Assembly (NCBI GenBank): GCA_949775045.1
Contig: OX459097.1
Location: 11,103,264 to 11,167,263, forward strand
From: Metridium senile
Lineage: Eukaryota > Cnidaria > Anthozoa > Actiniaria > Metridiidae
Reading direction: 5' to 3'
DNA length: 64,000 bases
How positions within the stretch are numbered: position 1 is the first letter of the stretch; each line of letters opens with the position of its first letter. Under the pieces are notes generated by a model. The model saw only the letters and a list, made by a program, of their open reading frames with translations. It had not been told where the DNA came from and searched no databases. Of this stretch, positions 48,301 to 55,139 are shown piece after piece. Made by a program: the position numbers and the translations under genes.

Positions 48301-51300
48301 AAACAATATACGAGCTAGTTGTTGGTAGTAAATATGTGTGACCCACAATGCCATTTGGTCTTGGAATGCACTATTCAGTGTTCAACGAGTTCCGTTCCGT
48401 TCTGGGTTTTTTTAATATATAGTTGTAAAAAATACTGGGTCCTTTTAGTGACTTTTTGAGAACAAGAAAGGCCAATTAACGTTTAATTTACATGATCCTC
48501 GACTTCGCTAGCCTGTAGGCTTTTTACTTCATGTGTAGCAAATATTCACGGAAAGGCTGTACACATATAAATATATCAATGTTTTTCTTACCTAAGGAAT
48601 GCATCAGCACATGCAATATTTTCGTTGCTGTTTTGCATTTATATTTATTTAGCCATATCTCCACGGGGCCTGGTATTTTATATTGGCGACCATAATCTGA
48701 TACACATCTTAATAATGATAACAATGATGGTAAAGCATGCAATGATAATGATCGATGTATAATTGACATAATTCTTATTATAAAAATAATAGCAATAATG
48801 ATAATGATGATTATATATTATAATGATGGTGATTGTGATGATCATGATGATCATGATGGTAATGAAAATTATGATGATGCCGATTATTATGATCGTAATG
48901 ATTATGTTGATAATGATTATAATGGTACTTATGATGATGATGACGACGACGACGATGGTGATAATTGTGCATGATCAGGAGAATGATGATGATTATAATA
49001 ATAATAATAAGTATTTATGATATTGGTGATGATGCTGCTACTCCATGATGATGATGAACTGATATCAGCTATGTATACACATTGGGGTATGATGATGTAA
49101 ACGATGATTAATGATGATGACAATGATTGTAGAGCTTATGATGATGATAATAAGGGTAATGATGGCAATGATTATGTTGATAATGATTATAATGGTACTT
49201 ATGATGATTATGATGACGACGACGATGATGATGATAATTGTGATCAGGAGAATGATGATGATTATTATAATAATAACAAGTATTTATGATATTGGTGATG
49301 ATGCTGCTACTGCATGATGATGATGACGATGATGACGATGATGATGAACTGATATCAGCTATGTATACACACTGGGGTATGATGATGTAAACGATGATTA
49401 ATGATGATGACAATGATTGTAGAGCTTATGATGATGATAATATTTAAGGGTAATGATGGCAATGATTACGTTGATAATGATTATAATGATAATGATGGTA
49501 ATGATAATATTAATGATAATAATGATTTCCCTACTTGTCATTATTGTTGTTCAGCATGAATTTAATCCACTGGTATGTGGTGTTGGTTTTCTCGACGAAT
49601 CTTATGCAAGTGTTATTTTCTATGGTTTCAAATGCTTCCTTAATGACGTGTTCAAAATCTGTCAATTAAAACATAAAACAGTATAAACTACAACGGAGAA
49701 ACGGCTACTCAGGTAGCCTCCTATGCAGCCGCTCCTTTGTATCGTCACGCAATACCGATACAAAGGAGTGGCTGCATAGGAGGCTACTACTCAGGTAACT
49801 GAATAAATAGATGCATCCACAGATACTCACTGAAAAAACAACTGAGTAGTGGTTACCCAAATAACTGAGTAAATCGATGCATCCATTGTTACTTACTGCA
49901 CAAATTACTGAGCAGTGGTTACCCAAGTAACTGAGTAAATCGATGCATCCATTGTTACTTACTGCACAAATTACTGAGTAGTGGTTACCCAAGTAACTGA
50001 GTAAATCGATGCATCCATTGTTACTTACTGCACAAATTACTGAGCAGTGGTTACCCAAGTAACTGAGTAAATCGATGCATCCACAGTTACACACTGTTAG
50101 GGTAGTTCGGGACTCATGGATTCCTTCGATAGAATTTATTAAAACGTTTTCTACATAAACTATGACATAGAACTCTTTACTGAAATCTTACGACAGATTT
50201 TCACAAAATAGCTCTTCTCAAATCTTTTCTCTCAAAGATTTGGCCATTTAGTGATCATTTCAACGTATTACTAGAGTCATTTATTATGGTTGTGACCGTA
50301 CAAAAGTAATAATTCAAGAGCACATTCCATTTTATAAAATATCAATGATGCGAAGCAACGAAAAAAATGTCCTATTATTAGTTTGACGATGTTACTACTC
50401 CCAATTACTTAGCAGTTCTCAATATTGACCAATCAACGAGCGCGTACAATTAATAACAAGCAATTATTTTATTACTGTGGCTTCTCTCGTTTGTAAAAAC
50501 GAGATTTGTAACTTGTTCCTACGTTTGTTTGGGTGATTTTCACCCCCCCCCCCCTTTTTGTGCAGTTAAGTCCCGTTTTTGCAACAAACAAACAACAACA
50601 AAAAGCGGGCACATTACGATCTTTGCGCTCTTGTGTCTGCCGTTATCCGCCAAAAGGATATCAAAGTTCACCCCCCTTGTCACCCTTTGGATCCGTCCCT
50701 GTTCTCTTACCTGAAATAGAGGTATCGATTTCGTAAGGGACTATTTTATCATGCCAAAGGTGTCGCCTGTCATTACTGTACTCCGATTGTTCTTTATGGC
50801 TCTTTGCAGCTTGCTCAAATTGATTCTTTGTCAATTCGGTCAATCTTATGTCCCCGAATACTTCTACTTTTTGGTCTTCTATTGGTTAGAATGCAATCAT
50901 AGTTTAGATATAATTGATGTCTTCATGGATATGATTTGCTGGCTTGTACATAATTATTATCATCATTATCATCATTATCATCATTGATGTCGTTATTATT
51001 ATCATTATTACTAATACAACTATCACCACCACCACCACCACCACCACCACTATCATTACTGTCTTTATCACCATGACCAGCACTAATGGATTCATCTTTA
51101 TGATTATTATCGACATCGACATCGTCACCACAATCATTATATCATTATAATCAACTCAAGCATCATCATCACCACCACCATCACCACCACCACCATCATC
51201 ACCACCACCACCACCACCACCACCACCACCATCACCACCACCACCATCATTACCACTATCATTACTGTCTTTATCACCATGACCAGCACTAATTGATTCA

Positions 51301-51715
51301 CCTTTATGATTATTATCGACATCGTCACCACAATCATTATATCATTATAATCAACTCAAGCATCATCATCACCACCACCACCATCATCATCATCGTCACC
51401 ACCACCATCATCACCACCACCACCACCATTACCACCATCATTATCGTCACCACCACCACCACTACCATCATCATCGTCACCACCACCACCACCACCATCA
51501 CCACCACCACCACCACCATTACCACCATTACCACCACCACCATTACCACCATTACCACCATCATCATCGTCACCACCACCACCACCACCATCACCACCAC
51601 CACCACCATCATCATCGTCACCACCACCACCACCACCACCACAACCACTACCATCATCATCGTCACCACCACCACCATCACCACCACCACCACCATTACC
51701 ACCACTATCACCACC

Positions 51716-51746
<31 letters not shown>

Positions 51747-52267
51747 CCACCACCACCACCACCATTACCACCATCATCATCGTCACTACTTACCAATATC
51801 AGCATTATCTGGTAGAACCTTTGTGTTTCTCATCATTTCTATATATCCATCGTCGCGCTCCTCTGTAAAATACCAATTAATAATTTGCTCATTTGATTAT
51901 ATACACATAGATATTTGCGCTATATAAGTAATAAAGATTACTATATAATAAATGGATGGATGGATGTATAAACCCTACTTATAAAATCGCATCAAAGATA
52001 TGCCTATTGTTCTGCAATCTCAACCTGTTAAAAAAAAGAAAAAATCTCGTGCGATTATAAAAGTCTTTTGTTACTTCTCACCTACAATACCATAAATTAT
52101 ATGGTAATGGCATTGTTTGAAAGATTGCATACAGTATCTTTGATACGTAAAACTAATAATTTAATACAGTTTCGTTAGTAGACGCATTCATTTATACCTG
52201 TTATTGTTGTATTAGATCGTCCATATTCAACCAATACCAGCAGTACAAGTATTCTTAACAAGGTCAT
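27285..52267 (-). CDS. Secreted astacin-like pseudoprotease with F5/8C, two TSP1 and three MAM domains
   Basis: Twenty-one minus-strand exons: 52198-52267, 51794-51862, 50711-50878, 49535-49658, 48592-48707, 47954-48025, 46989-47225, 45146-45456, 43212-43344, 42342-42521, 41219-41398, 40593-40724, 39910-40166, 39222-39360, 38278-38424, 37422-37675, 36559-36673, 36138-36335, 35579-35671, 32392-32570, 27285-27374. Sum 3,264 nt, predicting 1,087 aa. Every junction keeps phase, nearly all phase 1, as in shuffled extracellular modules. Layout: signal peptide 1-18, propeptide to about 84, astacin-like about 85-285, F5/8C 286-433, TSP1 434-493 and 494-553, MAM 554-729, 730-901 and 902-1,087. There is no TM segment or GPI signal, so a secreted matrix or adhesion protein is likely. 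The zinc site is degenerate. A paralogue lies upstream on the same strand. Exon model by eye; the weakest donor is exon 4 (CAA|GTAGGG). Confidence 0.88.
27460..27980. repeat. ATC-rich simple repeat in last intron
   Basis: Clusters of ATCATCATC at 27,448-27,480 and 27,746-27,955 separated by AT-rich DNA with repeated CAGTTAACAGTT words; no gene. Confidence 0.6.
27987..28355. mobile_element. TACACC palindromic MITE with nested insertion
   Basis: Ends TACACCTACTTGCAGTAAGG and the inverse CTTACTGCAAGTAGGTGTA; arms with ACAAATGTTCTATTTTCTTT pair across the centre. A second MITE is nested at 28,142-28,280. Confidence 0.85.
28142..28280. mobile_element. TAGAGTA-type MITE nested in a TACACC element
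   Basis: Left TAGAGTAGACACACTAAATC, right inverse ending ACGGATACTTACTCTA. The host element without it is present at 60,430-60,445 (CGTACTAAATC), giving TA as the target duplication. Confidence 0.85.
28406..28665. mobile_element. TACACCTGTTTT palindromic MITE
   Basis: Ends TACACCTGTTTTCAAAAACG and inverse CGTTTTTGAAAACAGGTGTA, with AGTAATTAGTAATTTGTAAA arms. 260 bp, non-coding. Confidence 0.85.
28935..29401. mobile_element. TATACAG palindromic MITE (467 bp)
   Basis: Left TATACAGTCGATTGCATAAA, right TTTATGCAATTGGCTGTATA. The inner region has a second inverted pair around GATCAACCAATCAGA (29,235 and 29,285). Confidence 0.8.
29403..30805. repeat. 1.4-kb tandem unit, copy 1
   Basis: Head-to-tail with 30,806-32,165. 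Starts AAGCAATAGAAGC…AGTTCCTATGAC, has a fold-back GTTATAAAATCAC/GTGATTTTATAAC block, and ends CTATCTAAGCTATATTATAA. No coding domain. Confidence 0.85.
30806..32165. repeat. 1.4-kb tandem unit, copy 2
   Basis: Direct repeat of the previous unit at high identity with small indels, then (TA)n at about 32,170-32,190. Confidence 0.85.
32700..32884. repeat. (ATT)n then (TA)n microsatellites
   Basis: Uninterrupted ATT triplets 32,702-32,788, then TA dinucleotides 32,820-32,884. Confidence 0.95.
32885..33161. mobile_element. TATACAGCCGATCTC palindromic MITE
   Basis: Left TATACAGCCGATCTCGAAAA, right inverse TTTTTGAGATCGGCTGTATA. Arms with TATATACTAAAATAAATATC also pair. Flanked by (TA)n on both sides, fitting TA targeting. 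Confidence 0.9.
33162..33235. repeat. (TA)n microsatellite
   Basis: Pure TA run between two TIR elements. Confidence 0.95.
33236..34732. mobile_element. 1.5-kb near-perfect palindrome (TATACAGCGAATTGC element)
   Basis: Left TATACAGCGAATTGCATAAA and right TTTATGCAATTCGCTGTATA. The arms continue far inward: TATAACTATATCGGGTGCAT pairs with its inverse at 34,668, and blocks around GTTCAACTAGGCTCTAGGTA (33,604) and AATCATCAACTCGA (34,209) pair with opposite-arm sequence. No transposase. Confidence 0.88.
34740..34975 (+). repeat. LINE 3' UTR fragment
   Basis: AAGGCCCAGTGGAAGATTAGG then AATAAAGTTTATTATTTATTA tail, similar to the 3' end at 9,390. Confidence 0.6.
35205..35510. mobile_element. GTTATAAAGC palindromic MITE, uninterrupted copy
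   Basis: Carries GTGATTGGTTGAGGCGCG, GTTACATGTTGATCAA-like, and paired GTTATAAAGCACTTGGGG / GTGCTTTATAAC arms. It overlaps no exon but ends about 70 bp before exon 19. Confidence 0.75.
36559..38424 (-). CDS. MAM domain 2 (exons 15-17)
   Basis: Exons of 147, 254 and 115 nt. Start FCDFETSFCNWANADKHVDF, middle YKSMSFWYYMSGDDVGQLRV and HRWINARVNL, end RGHGERGDIAIDDVVLGK. Exon 17 ends at G|GCAAGT, a GC donor required by the frame. Confidence 0.85.
36740..37250. repeat. GTGGTAGTGGT-rich minisatellite in intron 16
   Basis: Degenerate GTAGTGGTGGT units with a longer repeat (ACTGATC(T/C)AGAGGTTATA) at 36,970 and 37,090. Confidence 0.7.
38455..38599. mobile_element. TAGAGTA MITE, intact (145 bp)
   Basis: Left TAGAGTACAAACACTAAAAG, right CTTTTAGTGTTTGTACTCTA. 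It sits 30 bp upstream of exon 15's acceptor (exon start 38,424). Confidence 0.9.
38822..39215 (+). repeat. tRNA-derived SINE in intron 14
   Basis: The head has a B-box-like GGGTTCTATTCCCGG; the body has GGATAAGGACGTAAAGCCGG and GTTAAAGATCCTGTTG; the end has AGCGCTATATAAATGAGG and an ATT repeat tail. The order fits tRNA-related SINEs with a conserved core. The tail ends within about 10 bp of the exon 14 donor. Confidence 0.75.
39222..40724 (-). CDS. MAM domain 1 (exons 12-14)
   Basis: Exons of 132, 257 and 139 nt. Start GCSFMTNYCRWTNDPFLELK, middle CGQRCISFYYYMNG and QQWVKESITFSYKW, end NVAVDDIDLLWGPCD. These are the usual MAM blocks, with the conserved acidic VDDI strand and Cys pair. Confidence 0.85.
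40215..40520. repeat. GATGATG-rich intron repeat
   Basis: Imperfect GATGGTGAT/AATGATGAT units; no gene. Confidence 0.7.
40868..41200. mobile_element. Repeat family (TTGGAATGCACTATTCAGT) with nested insertion
   Basis: The outer sequence matches 48,150-48,425 and the 57,400-57,600 region, ending GAAATAGCTGTATATA. The about 155-bp repeat of 25,768-25,925 is inserted at about 40,964-41,118. Confidence 0.7.
41219..42521 (-). CDS. Two TSP1 domain exons (10-11)
   Basis: Each domain is one exon of exactly 180 nt with phase 1 on both sides, the classic shuffled TSP1 unit. First: KTEWSGWSTCGRYTPGKC with six Cys. Second: HWGSWSSWSECQPKCGQGT ending CHSNVC. The WxxW motifs are potential C-mannosylation sites. 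TSP1 repeats mediate matrix and glycan binding. Confidence 0.9.
41509..41730. mobile_element. TACACCTAATTC palindromic MITE
   Basis: Ends TACACCTAATTCAAAAAATG and inverse TTTTTTGAATTAGGTGTA; GGAGGCATTGTTTGGGTAAT arms form a long hairpin. 222 bp. Confidence 0.88.
41865..42035. mobile_element. CCCGGGGGG palindromic MITE, second copy
   Basis: G-run, GTACCTTTTAGGGTCTGAAA, then CGTCGAGCACCCCTATCCAT and CCCCCGGGGGG, as at 26,768-27,062; the left inner TIR is reduced. Confidence 0.7.
42160..42265 (-). repeat. LINE 3' end with (TTG)n tail
   Basis: Minus strand …GGTGCAATAAAAACGTTGTTGTTG; a short 3' stub in intron 10. Confidence 0.5.
42575..43190. repeat. GATGAC-rich satellite in intron 9
   Basis: About four longer units, each with GATAGTCATCTAGCTGATAA and ATGCGACGA/ATGCGACAACGCTGATG, embedded in GATGATGAT runs. 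Confidence 0.8.
43212..45456 (-). CDS. F5/8 type C (discoidin) domain exons 8-9
   Basis: Exon 8 (45,146-45,456) follows acceptor TTTTTCATTAG and starts DCSGTMRAVEAKELSASSSS; WVTKFALNYSVDGVQWNEA is the typical discoidin core. Exon 9 (43,212-43,344) begins FQGNFDAHQAQIIPL and carries IQAKYVRFIPKSSHKRICMK, the standard closing strand block. The intron phase at 45,146 is 0, an internal split of the domain. Such domains bind glycans, lipids or matrix. Intron 8 is filled by Penelope and MITE sequence. Confidence 0.85.
43390..43512 (-). pseudogene. Discoidin-like exon remnant in intron 8
   Basis: The minus strand encodes RREFRFIPENVNNKHINFSI, echoing the YVRFIPxSxxxxI block of exon 9, followed by a donor-like ATAG|GTAATC. 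It is not needed for the frame from exon 8 to 9. It may be a decayed duplicate exon or an alternative exon. Tentative. Confidence 0.3.
43577..44060 (-). mobile_element. Penelope-like element 3' fragment, minus-strand arm
   Basis: Encodes a GIY-YIG-type endonuclease C-terminus: IPCGECDRVYIGETRTETSA, then AEHAHKTGHNLSWKDVKYID and GIDLPEAWMPTIKKHAGT. About 18 codons after VYIGET are deleted relative to the plus arm. It ends with a 3' region carrying a CTGATGA…GAAA core (43,703-43,674). It is arranged head-to-head with the next element. Confidence 0.8.
44083..44590 (+). mobile_element. Penelope-like element 3' fragment, plus-strand arm
   Basis: The same GIY-YIG region, without the deletion: CDRVYIGETGRPVNERLKEH and AHKTGQNLSWKDVKYIDQDV. 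It is followed by the same 3' sequence with CTGATGA at 44,501. A 13-bp direct repeat TAACATAATATTA at 43,564-43,576 and 44,591-44,603 may be the target duplication of the whole pair. RT is absent. Confidence 0.8.
44501..44530 (+). ncRNA. Hammerhead-ribozyme-like core
   Basis: CTGATGA, then a stem-loop GACT-A-GCA-GAT-TGC-AGTC, then GAAA, the catalytic-core order of hammerhead ribozymes known in Penelope-like elements. Stem III and stem I are not convincing by eye, so activity is doubtful. A mirror copy lies at 43,674-43,703. Confidence 0.4.
44633..44890. mobile_element. ACAGTGCGGACACTCCAA TIR MITE with internal 20-bp repeats
   Basis: Left TACAGTGCGGACACTCCAAC, right GTTGGAGTGTCCGCACTGTA. The interior has four copies of TTTTGTGTATAAGTGGAG (44,803-44,875). 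TA target likely. Confidence 0.85.
44891..45025. mobile_element. Mariner/Tigger-like MITE fragment
   Basis: CTCTATTAGGCGGCCAC occurs twice directly, with inverse GTGACCGCTAAATAGAGGTA and terminus CCACTGTATA. Such TIRs are typical of Tc1/mariner relatives. Confidence 0.6.
45490..45780 (+). repeat. Penelope-related 3' repeat fragment
   Basis: CTCCGACGAAGGGCTAAAGC then TCGAAACGTCAATAAAG; shares long stretches with 32,195-32,370 and 53,650-53,790 (e.g. GACGCAG.CTATACTAGTTTAC). Confidence 0.55.
45840..46100 (-). repeat. tRNA-derived SINE
   Basis: The minus strand starts near 46,095 with GGGTGGCGTAGTGGTTCAGC (A box) and GGTTCGAGTCCCGGC (B box), then a body with CTCCGGGTTATCCGATTTTC. Same family as 26,640-26,765. 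Confidence 0.65.
46196..46510. repeat. Minisatellite with GATATCGATGATG/GCTGCTGCTG units
   Basis: About five units of roughly 57-66 bp with CGTATCGATGATGGTGATGG. Because the unit length is nearly a multiple of 3, several frames stay open on both strands; not a gene. Confidence 0.85.
46989..52267 (-). CDS. Signal peptide, propeptide and degenerate astacin domain (exons 1-7)
   Basis: Exon 1 gives MTLLRILVLLVLVEYGRS, a clear signal peptide. The propeptide has VFGDIRL, matching the astacin Asp-switch FxGD motif except for the first Phe. The mature start resembles astacin (HLWHDKIVPYEID, residues about 85-97). The zinc motif HExxHxxGxxHExxRxDR reads HVLMHSLGFLNEVQRPDR (residues 176-193): Glu177 is Val and the third His186 is Asn. 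The Met-turn SVMHY reads SVTHY (Thr236; Tyr238 kept). Four Cys at about 120, 145, 168 and 283 match the two astacin disulfides. An inactive fold-retaining domain is inferred; the exons are free of stops and frameshifts. Confidence 0.85.
47285..47535 (-). repeat. LINE 3' UTR fragment with (TATTG)n tail
   Basis: Minus strand GAGAGAGGAGCTCGGAAACG … ending ATTGTATTGTATTGTATTTC; intron 6. Confidence 0.5.
47557..47830. mobile_element. GTTATAAAGC palindromic MITE, third copy
   Basis: Diverged copy with ATTGGTTGAAGCGTGCTTTA, GAAATAGACACCTTGC and GGGGAATGTCTGAACACTC, as at 35,205. Confidence 0.65.
48150..48425. mobile_element. TACAGCTATTTCAAAAA repeat element
   Basis: Starts TACAGCTATTTCAAAAAAAC and GTAGAATACTGAAT; ends TGCACTATTCAGTGTTCAAC. 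The terminal words are inverse to each other; related to 40,868-41,200. Confidence 0.6.
48485..48565. mobile_element. Fragment of the TATACACCCTTTC element
   Basis: GCCTGTAGGCTTTTTACTTC … CACGGAAAGGCTGTAC matches the right end of 52,367-52,627. It lies 27 bp from exon 5's donor side. Confidence 0.5.
48790..49530. repeat. GATGAT-rich tandem duplication in intron 4
   Basis: A unit of about 300 bp (with CTGATATCAGCTATGTATAC and GATTGTAGAGCTTATGATGA) occurs at 49,000-49,170 and again at 49,290-49,460 inside GAT-rich DNA. Confidence 0.8.
49712..49788. repeat. Perfect-arm hairpin
   Basis: GTAGCCTCCTATGCAGCCGC…TTTGTATCG pairs with CGATACAAAGGAGTGGCTGC…GGAGGCTAC: about 32-bp arms with an about 10-bp loop. 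Probably a tiny fold-back element. Confidence 0.75.
49800..50098. repeat. 66-bp minisatellite in intron 3
   Basis: AAATCGATGCATCC occurs at 49,871, 49,937, 50,003 and 50,069, exact spacing 66. The minus strand is open (22-aa repeat with CIDLLSYLGNH) because 66 is a multiple of 3. Confidence 0.9.
50945..51790. repeat. (ACC)n/(ATC)n trinucleotide tract in intron 2
   Basis: About 850 bp of CACCACCAC with ATCATC and GTCACC interruptions. It contains a duplicated about 100-bp block (TTATCACCATGACCAGCACT at 51,065 and 51,270). Long low-complexity frames (poly-T/I, poly-V/M, poly-G/D) are artefacts. Confidence 0.95.
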
Positions 52268-52340
52268 TGCACAACCTGGTTGGAACCTTCAACGAGTGAG
52301 TAAACACACACATTAACACCTTGTCGATATCCCGGGGTTG

Positions 52341-52348
52341 ATATATAG
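52341..52348 (-). promoter_or_regulatory. Candidate TATA box of the astacin-like gene
   Basis: The minus strand reads CTATATAT about 75 nt upstream of the start ATG (52,267). A palindromic transposon begins only about 20 bp further upstream (52,367). No transcript evidence. Confidence 0.45.
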
Positions 52349-52366
52349 TTTTGGGATCAGCCATTA

Positions 52367-52627
52367 TACACCCTTTCTGAGAAAGGTTGTCACCCGTGAA
52401 AAGCACACAAGCTAGTGGTGCAAAGGATCATGGATCAGTTCAGAAACTAAATGTGCATTCGGCACGCCTTTCTTGTTGTCTAATAAGTCAGTGGTCGTAT
52501 AACATATTGACAATTGTGTCGATGTGAAAATAAAATCCCTGCGTTCATATAAAGTATATATAGGTTACCCAGCTTAGCTTGTAGGCTTTTCACTTCACGG
52601 GTGACAAAGTTTCTCGGAAAGGGTGTA
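52367..52627. mobile_element. TATACACCCTTTC palindromic MITE upstream of the astacin-like gene
   Basis: Left TACACCCTTTCTGAGAAAGG with GTCACCCGTGAA, right TTCACGGGTGAC … GGAAAGGGTGTA. 261 bp. Confidence 0.85.
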
Positions 52628-52990
52628 TACAGGGGAGAGGAGCTGAATGGTGCATTTTGATTTTTAATTTTTTGTGACCCCTCCCCCTAAAGTGCCCTTT
52701 GTCCCACTTGCCCCCGTCCTTTGTGGAACACAACAAATGCTGCACCCTGCCTTCCCCCTCTATTTGCACTCCCTCCTTGCAGTAAAACGTAAACCGGCAT
52801 TAACAAAAATTAAGACAACTCAGAAAATAATCTGACATAAAGTGAAATCGTTCTCTTTAAGTGAGAGACCCCTGCATGGGGCTTTTAAAACACAGGACAT
52901 CAATAGCCGAGAATAAAAATCTTTCAACCAAACAACACTGAGAAAACGAGATCAATATTTAGGTACATATATCCGCAGAGGCCTAACTTA

Positions 52991-53283
52991 TACACCTATT
53001 TCAAAAATCGTTGTCGCAGCCGGAGCTACAGTCAACACTCTAAAGCCTGCAAAGGATGTTGGCTACATAAACTTAATTTGTGATTCAGTGCATGTTTTTA
53101 AAGAAATATTTCTATTTCTATCTACCAAAACAACAACTTGTTATGGTCATATAACACAAACATGTACAACCAAAATATGCTATGAATAAATCGATAACAA
53201 GAGAAAAAATACCGACATCCTTTGCAGGCTTCAGAGTGTGGACTGTGGCTTTGTTTGCGACAACGATTATTGAAATGGGTGTA
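52991..53283. mobile_element. TACACCTATTTC palindromic MITE
   Basis: Left TACACCTATTTCAAAAATCG, right CGATTATTGAAATGGGTGTA; inner CTTTGCAGGCTTCAGAGTGT arms pair. 293 bp. Confidence 0.88.
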
Positions 53284-53649
53284 TAAGGGTGATCTTAGAA
53301 CGTATATACGTTGTCCAATTTCACATCATGTAAAATTGAAAAAAGAGAACAATAGTTAAAACAAAATTGTTTGCCTTAAATTACAAATACTGTAAAATAA
53401 AAAAAAGAGAAAATGTGAAAGAAAAAAGAAAAACAATAGCCATCAACGAATCGACATCTCTTTACACGAAGTCTGAGATAAGTGAGACTTTTTAGAAGAG
53501 TTGTGTGCTAAACATGTTTAATGTAGAGTTAGTGGGTGTGGGTCTGAGTCTATCCAGTTATTAGTACACTTGTGTCTGCATGGTCTGGCTAGATACATTG
53601 ATACGTTACAAAAACCTGAGTTATTAAAGGAAAGGGACAAAGTAAATGT

Positions 53650-53795
53650 ATAAATCTTTTTACTTCGACGAAGGGCTAAAGCTCGAAACGTCAGTTACGT
53701 TGTTAAAATTAAAGTGTTAAACATTTTATTATATTACCTATCGTTTATATCAAGCACCGACGCAGTCTATACTAGTTTACTCGCTAGTTTCTATG
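53650..53795 (+). repeat. Penelope-related 3' repeat fragment
   Basis: TTCGACGAAGGGCTAAAGCT then CGAAACGTCAGTTACG; same family as 45,490-45,780. Confidence 0.5.
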
Positions 53796-53799
53796 TATG

Positions 53800-55135
53800 A
53801 ATCATGTGTTAATTAAAGATAAAAGCTTAGCTTACCTTGTCCTTTAACCTACAAGCGGGCTGTTTTGGTCTTCTCCTGACAAACAATGACTATTAAGTAG
53901 AAGCTAATCAATAATAAAACAGTCTGTTGTACACGTATAGGGTTTTATTGCTAAACACTTTTATGATGGACGCACTCTTTACTGGTATTGTTCGAATTTT
54001 AATTGATTGTGATAATAACGTTAACATAACGGATAACGTTCTTTGCGAGGACATGGATTAATTTCTCAGTTTTTTTGCACGATTTACGATGTCATGTGAA
54101 GTCAGTACGCCGCGATGTCCTTGCGACGTCGCAAATGAAATTGTTCGCACGTTACGATGATTTGCGACGTCGTCAATGCAATACAATACAGTACAATAAA
54201 CTTTATTTTACGAGGGAAAATACAAAAGTTATCTAACTGATACGGCCCGTCAATGAAATGAGCAGACATACGGCACGATGTTAGAGAAGATTTCGTATGA
54301 CTGTGAAAAGTTTAGTACGTGCCTTGCCACGGCCGTGATAATTTGTAGAATTTTGACATGCTTTACCGTGCCTTGTTTTTGCCGTGAGCTTTTCATAGTC
54401 ATACGAAATCTGGTCTATTGCTAATTCATGTTTTCAATTTAACCTTCTAGGATTAGCGAAAGCTATATTAGAAGTGAATTAAACTAAGAACTTACTATAA
54501 TTTGTACTGAAAGAAGCTAGAATAGAAATATTGTTCGTTGCGACGTCGTAATCTTAGTTCTCAGTAATTTTGCGACGTTACGACGCGGAAAGCTGAGAGT
54601 GCTGACAATGAAAGTATTTTACGTTCTACATAACGTTTCGCGTCACGATGTGTGAAGATACGCGCGCGCGAGGAAGTTTTCTTGAGACATTTCAGATATA
54701 TTGTTTTGCGCTACTTGTGATATTCGTTTTTATTTGTAGCTAAAAGTATTTTTTTTGTGGTCAGCTAGTGTAGTTGTATTTTAATTAGATTATGTTGTTT
54801 TCACTGACCGTTTTGGTGATAGAGGATTACAGCCTTTTGCGTTTGAACTCTTGCTCAAATTATTATCTAGATTTTCGTCTTATCATAAATAATAAATGAG
54901 ACACGAATGGATGAATAACAAAGGCGGTCGTTGGATGCCATTAGGGCTGAACCGTTTATGGATGAGCTAGTTTTTACTACCTCTTTTAGCCACCGGTTTA
55001 ATAGGAATACTGGTTACCTTGGGGCTAATTGACTTGTATTTCATACACGATATTGGATAAAAATGTTGACAAATTGTTTTGCTTTTCGTTCATTTCATTC
55101 ACATAGACCAAACGTCATGTATTTGTTATAAGAAA
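53800..55135. other. Intergenic DNA with GCGACGTCG words
   Basis: No exon seen. Several TTGCGACGTCG copies (54,060-54,180, 54,540-54,580), an inverted pair around TTTCGTATGACTGTGAAAAG (54,289) and its inverse (54,388), and a (TATTG)-type LINE tail near 54,178-54,210. Confidence 0.45.
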
Positions 55136-55139
55136 TAGA

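Noticed and set aside
49705..50094. Minus-strand 129-codon frame with a 22-aa repeat
   Set aside because: Produced by a 66-bp minisatellite whose unit is a multiple of 3; the region lies in intron 3.
51293..51868. Long open frames of Thr/Ile, Val/Met and Gly/Asp on both strands
   Set aside because: They arise from the ACC/ATC triplet tract; low complexity, no domain, and true exon 2 lies at its edge in another frame.
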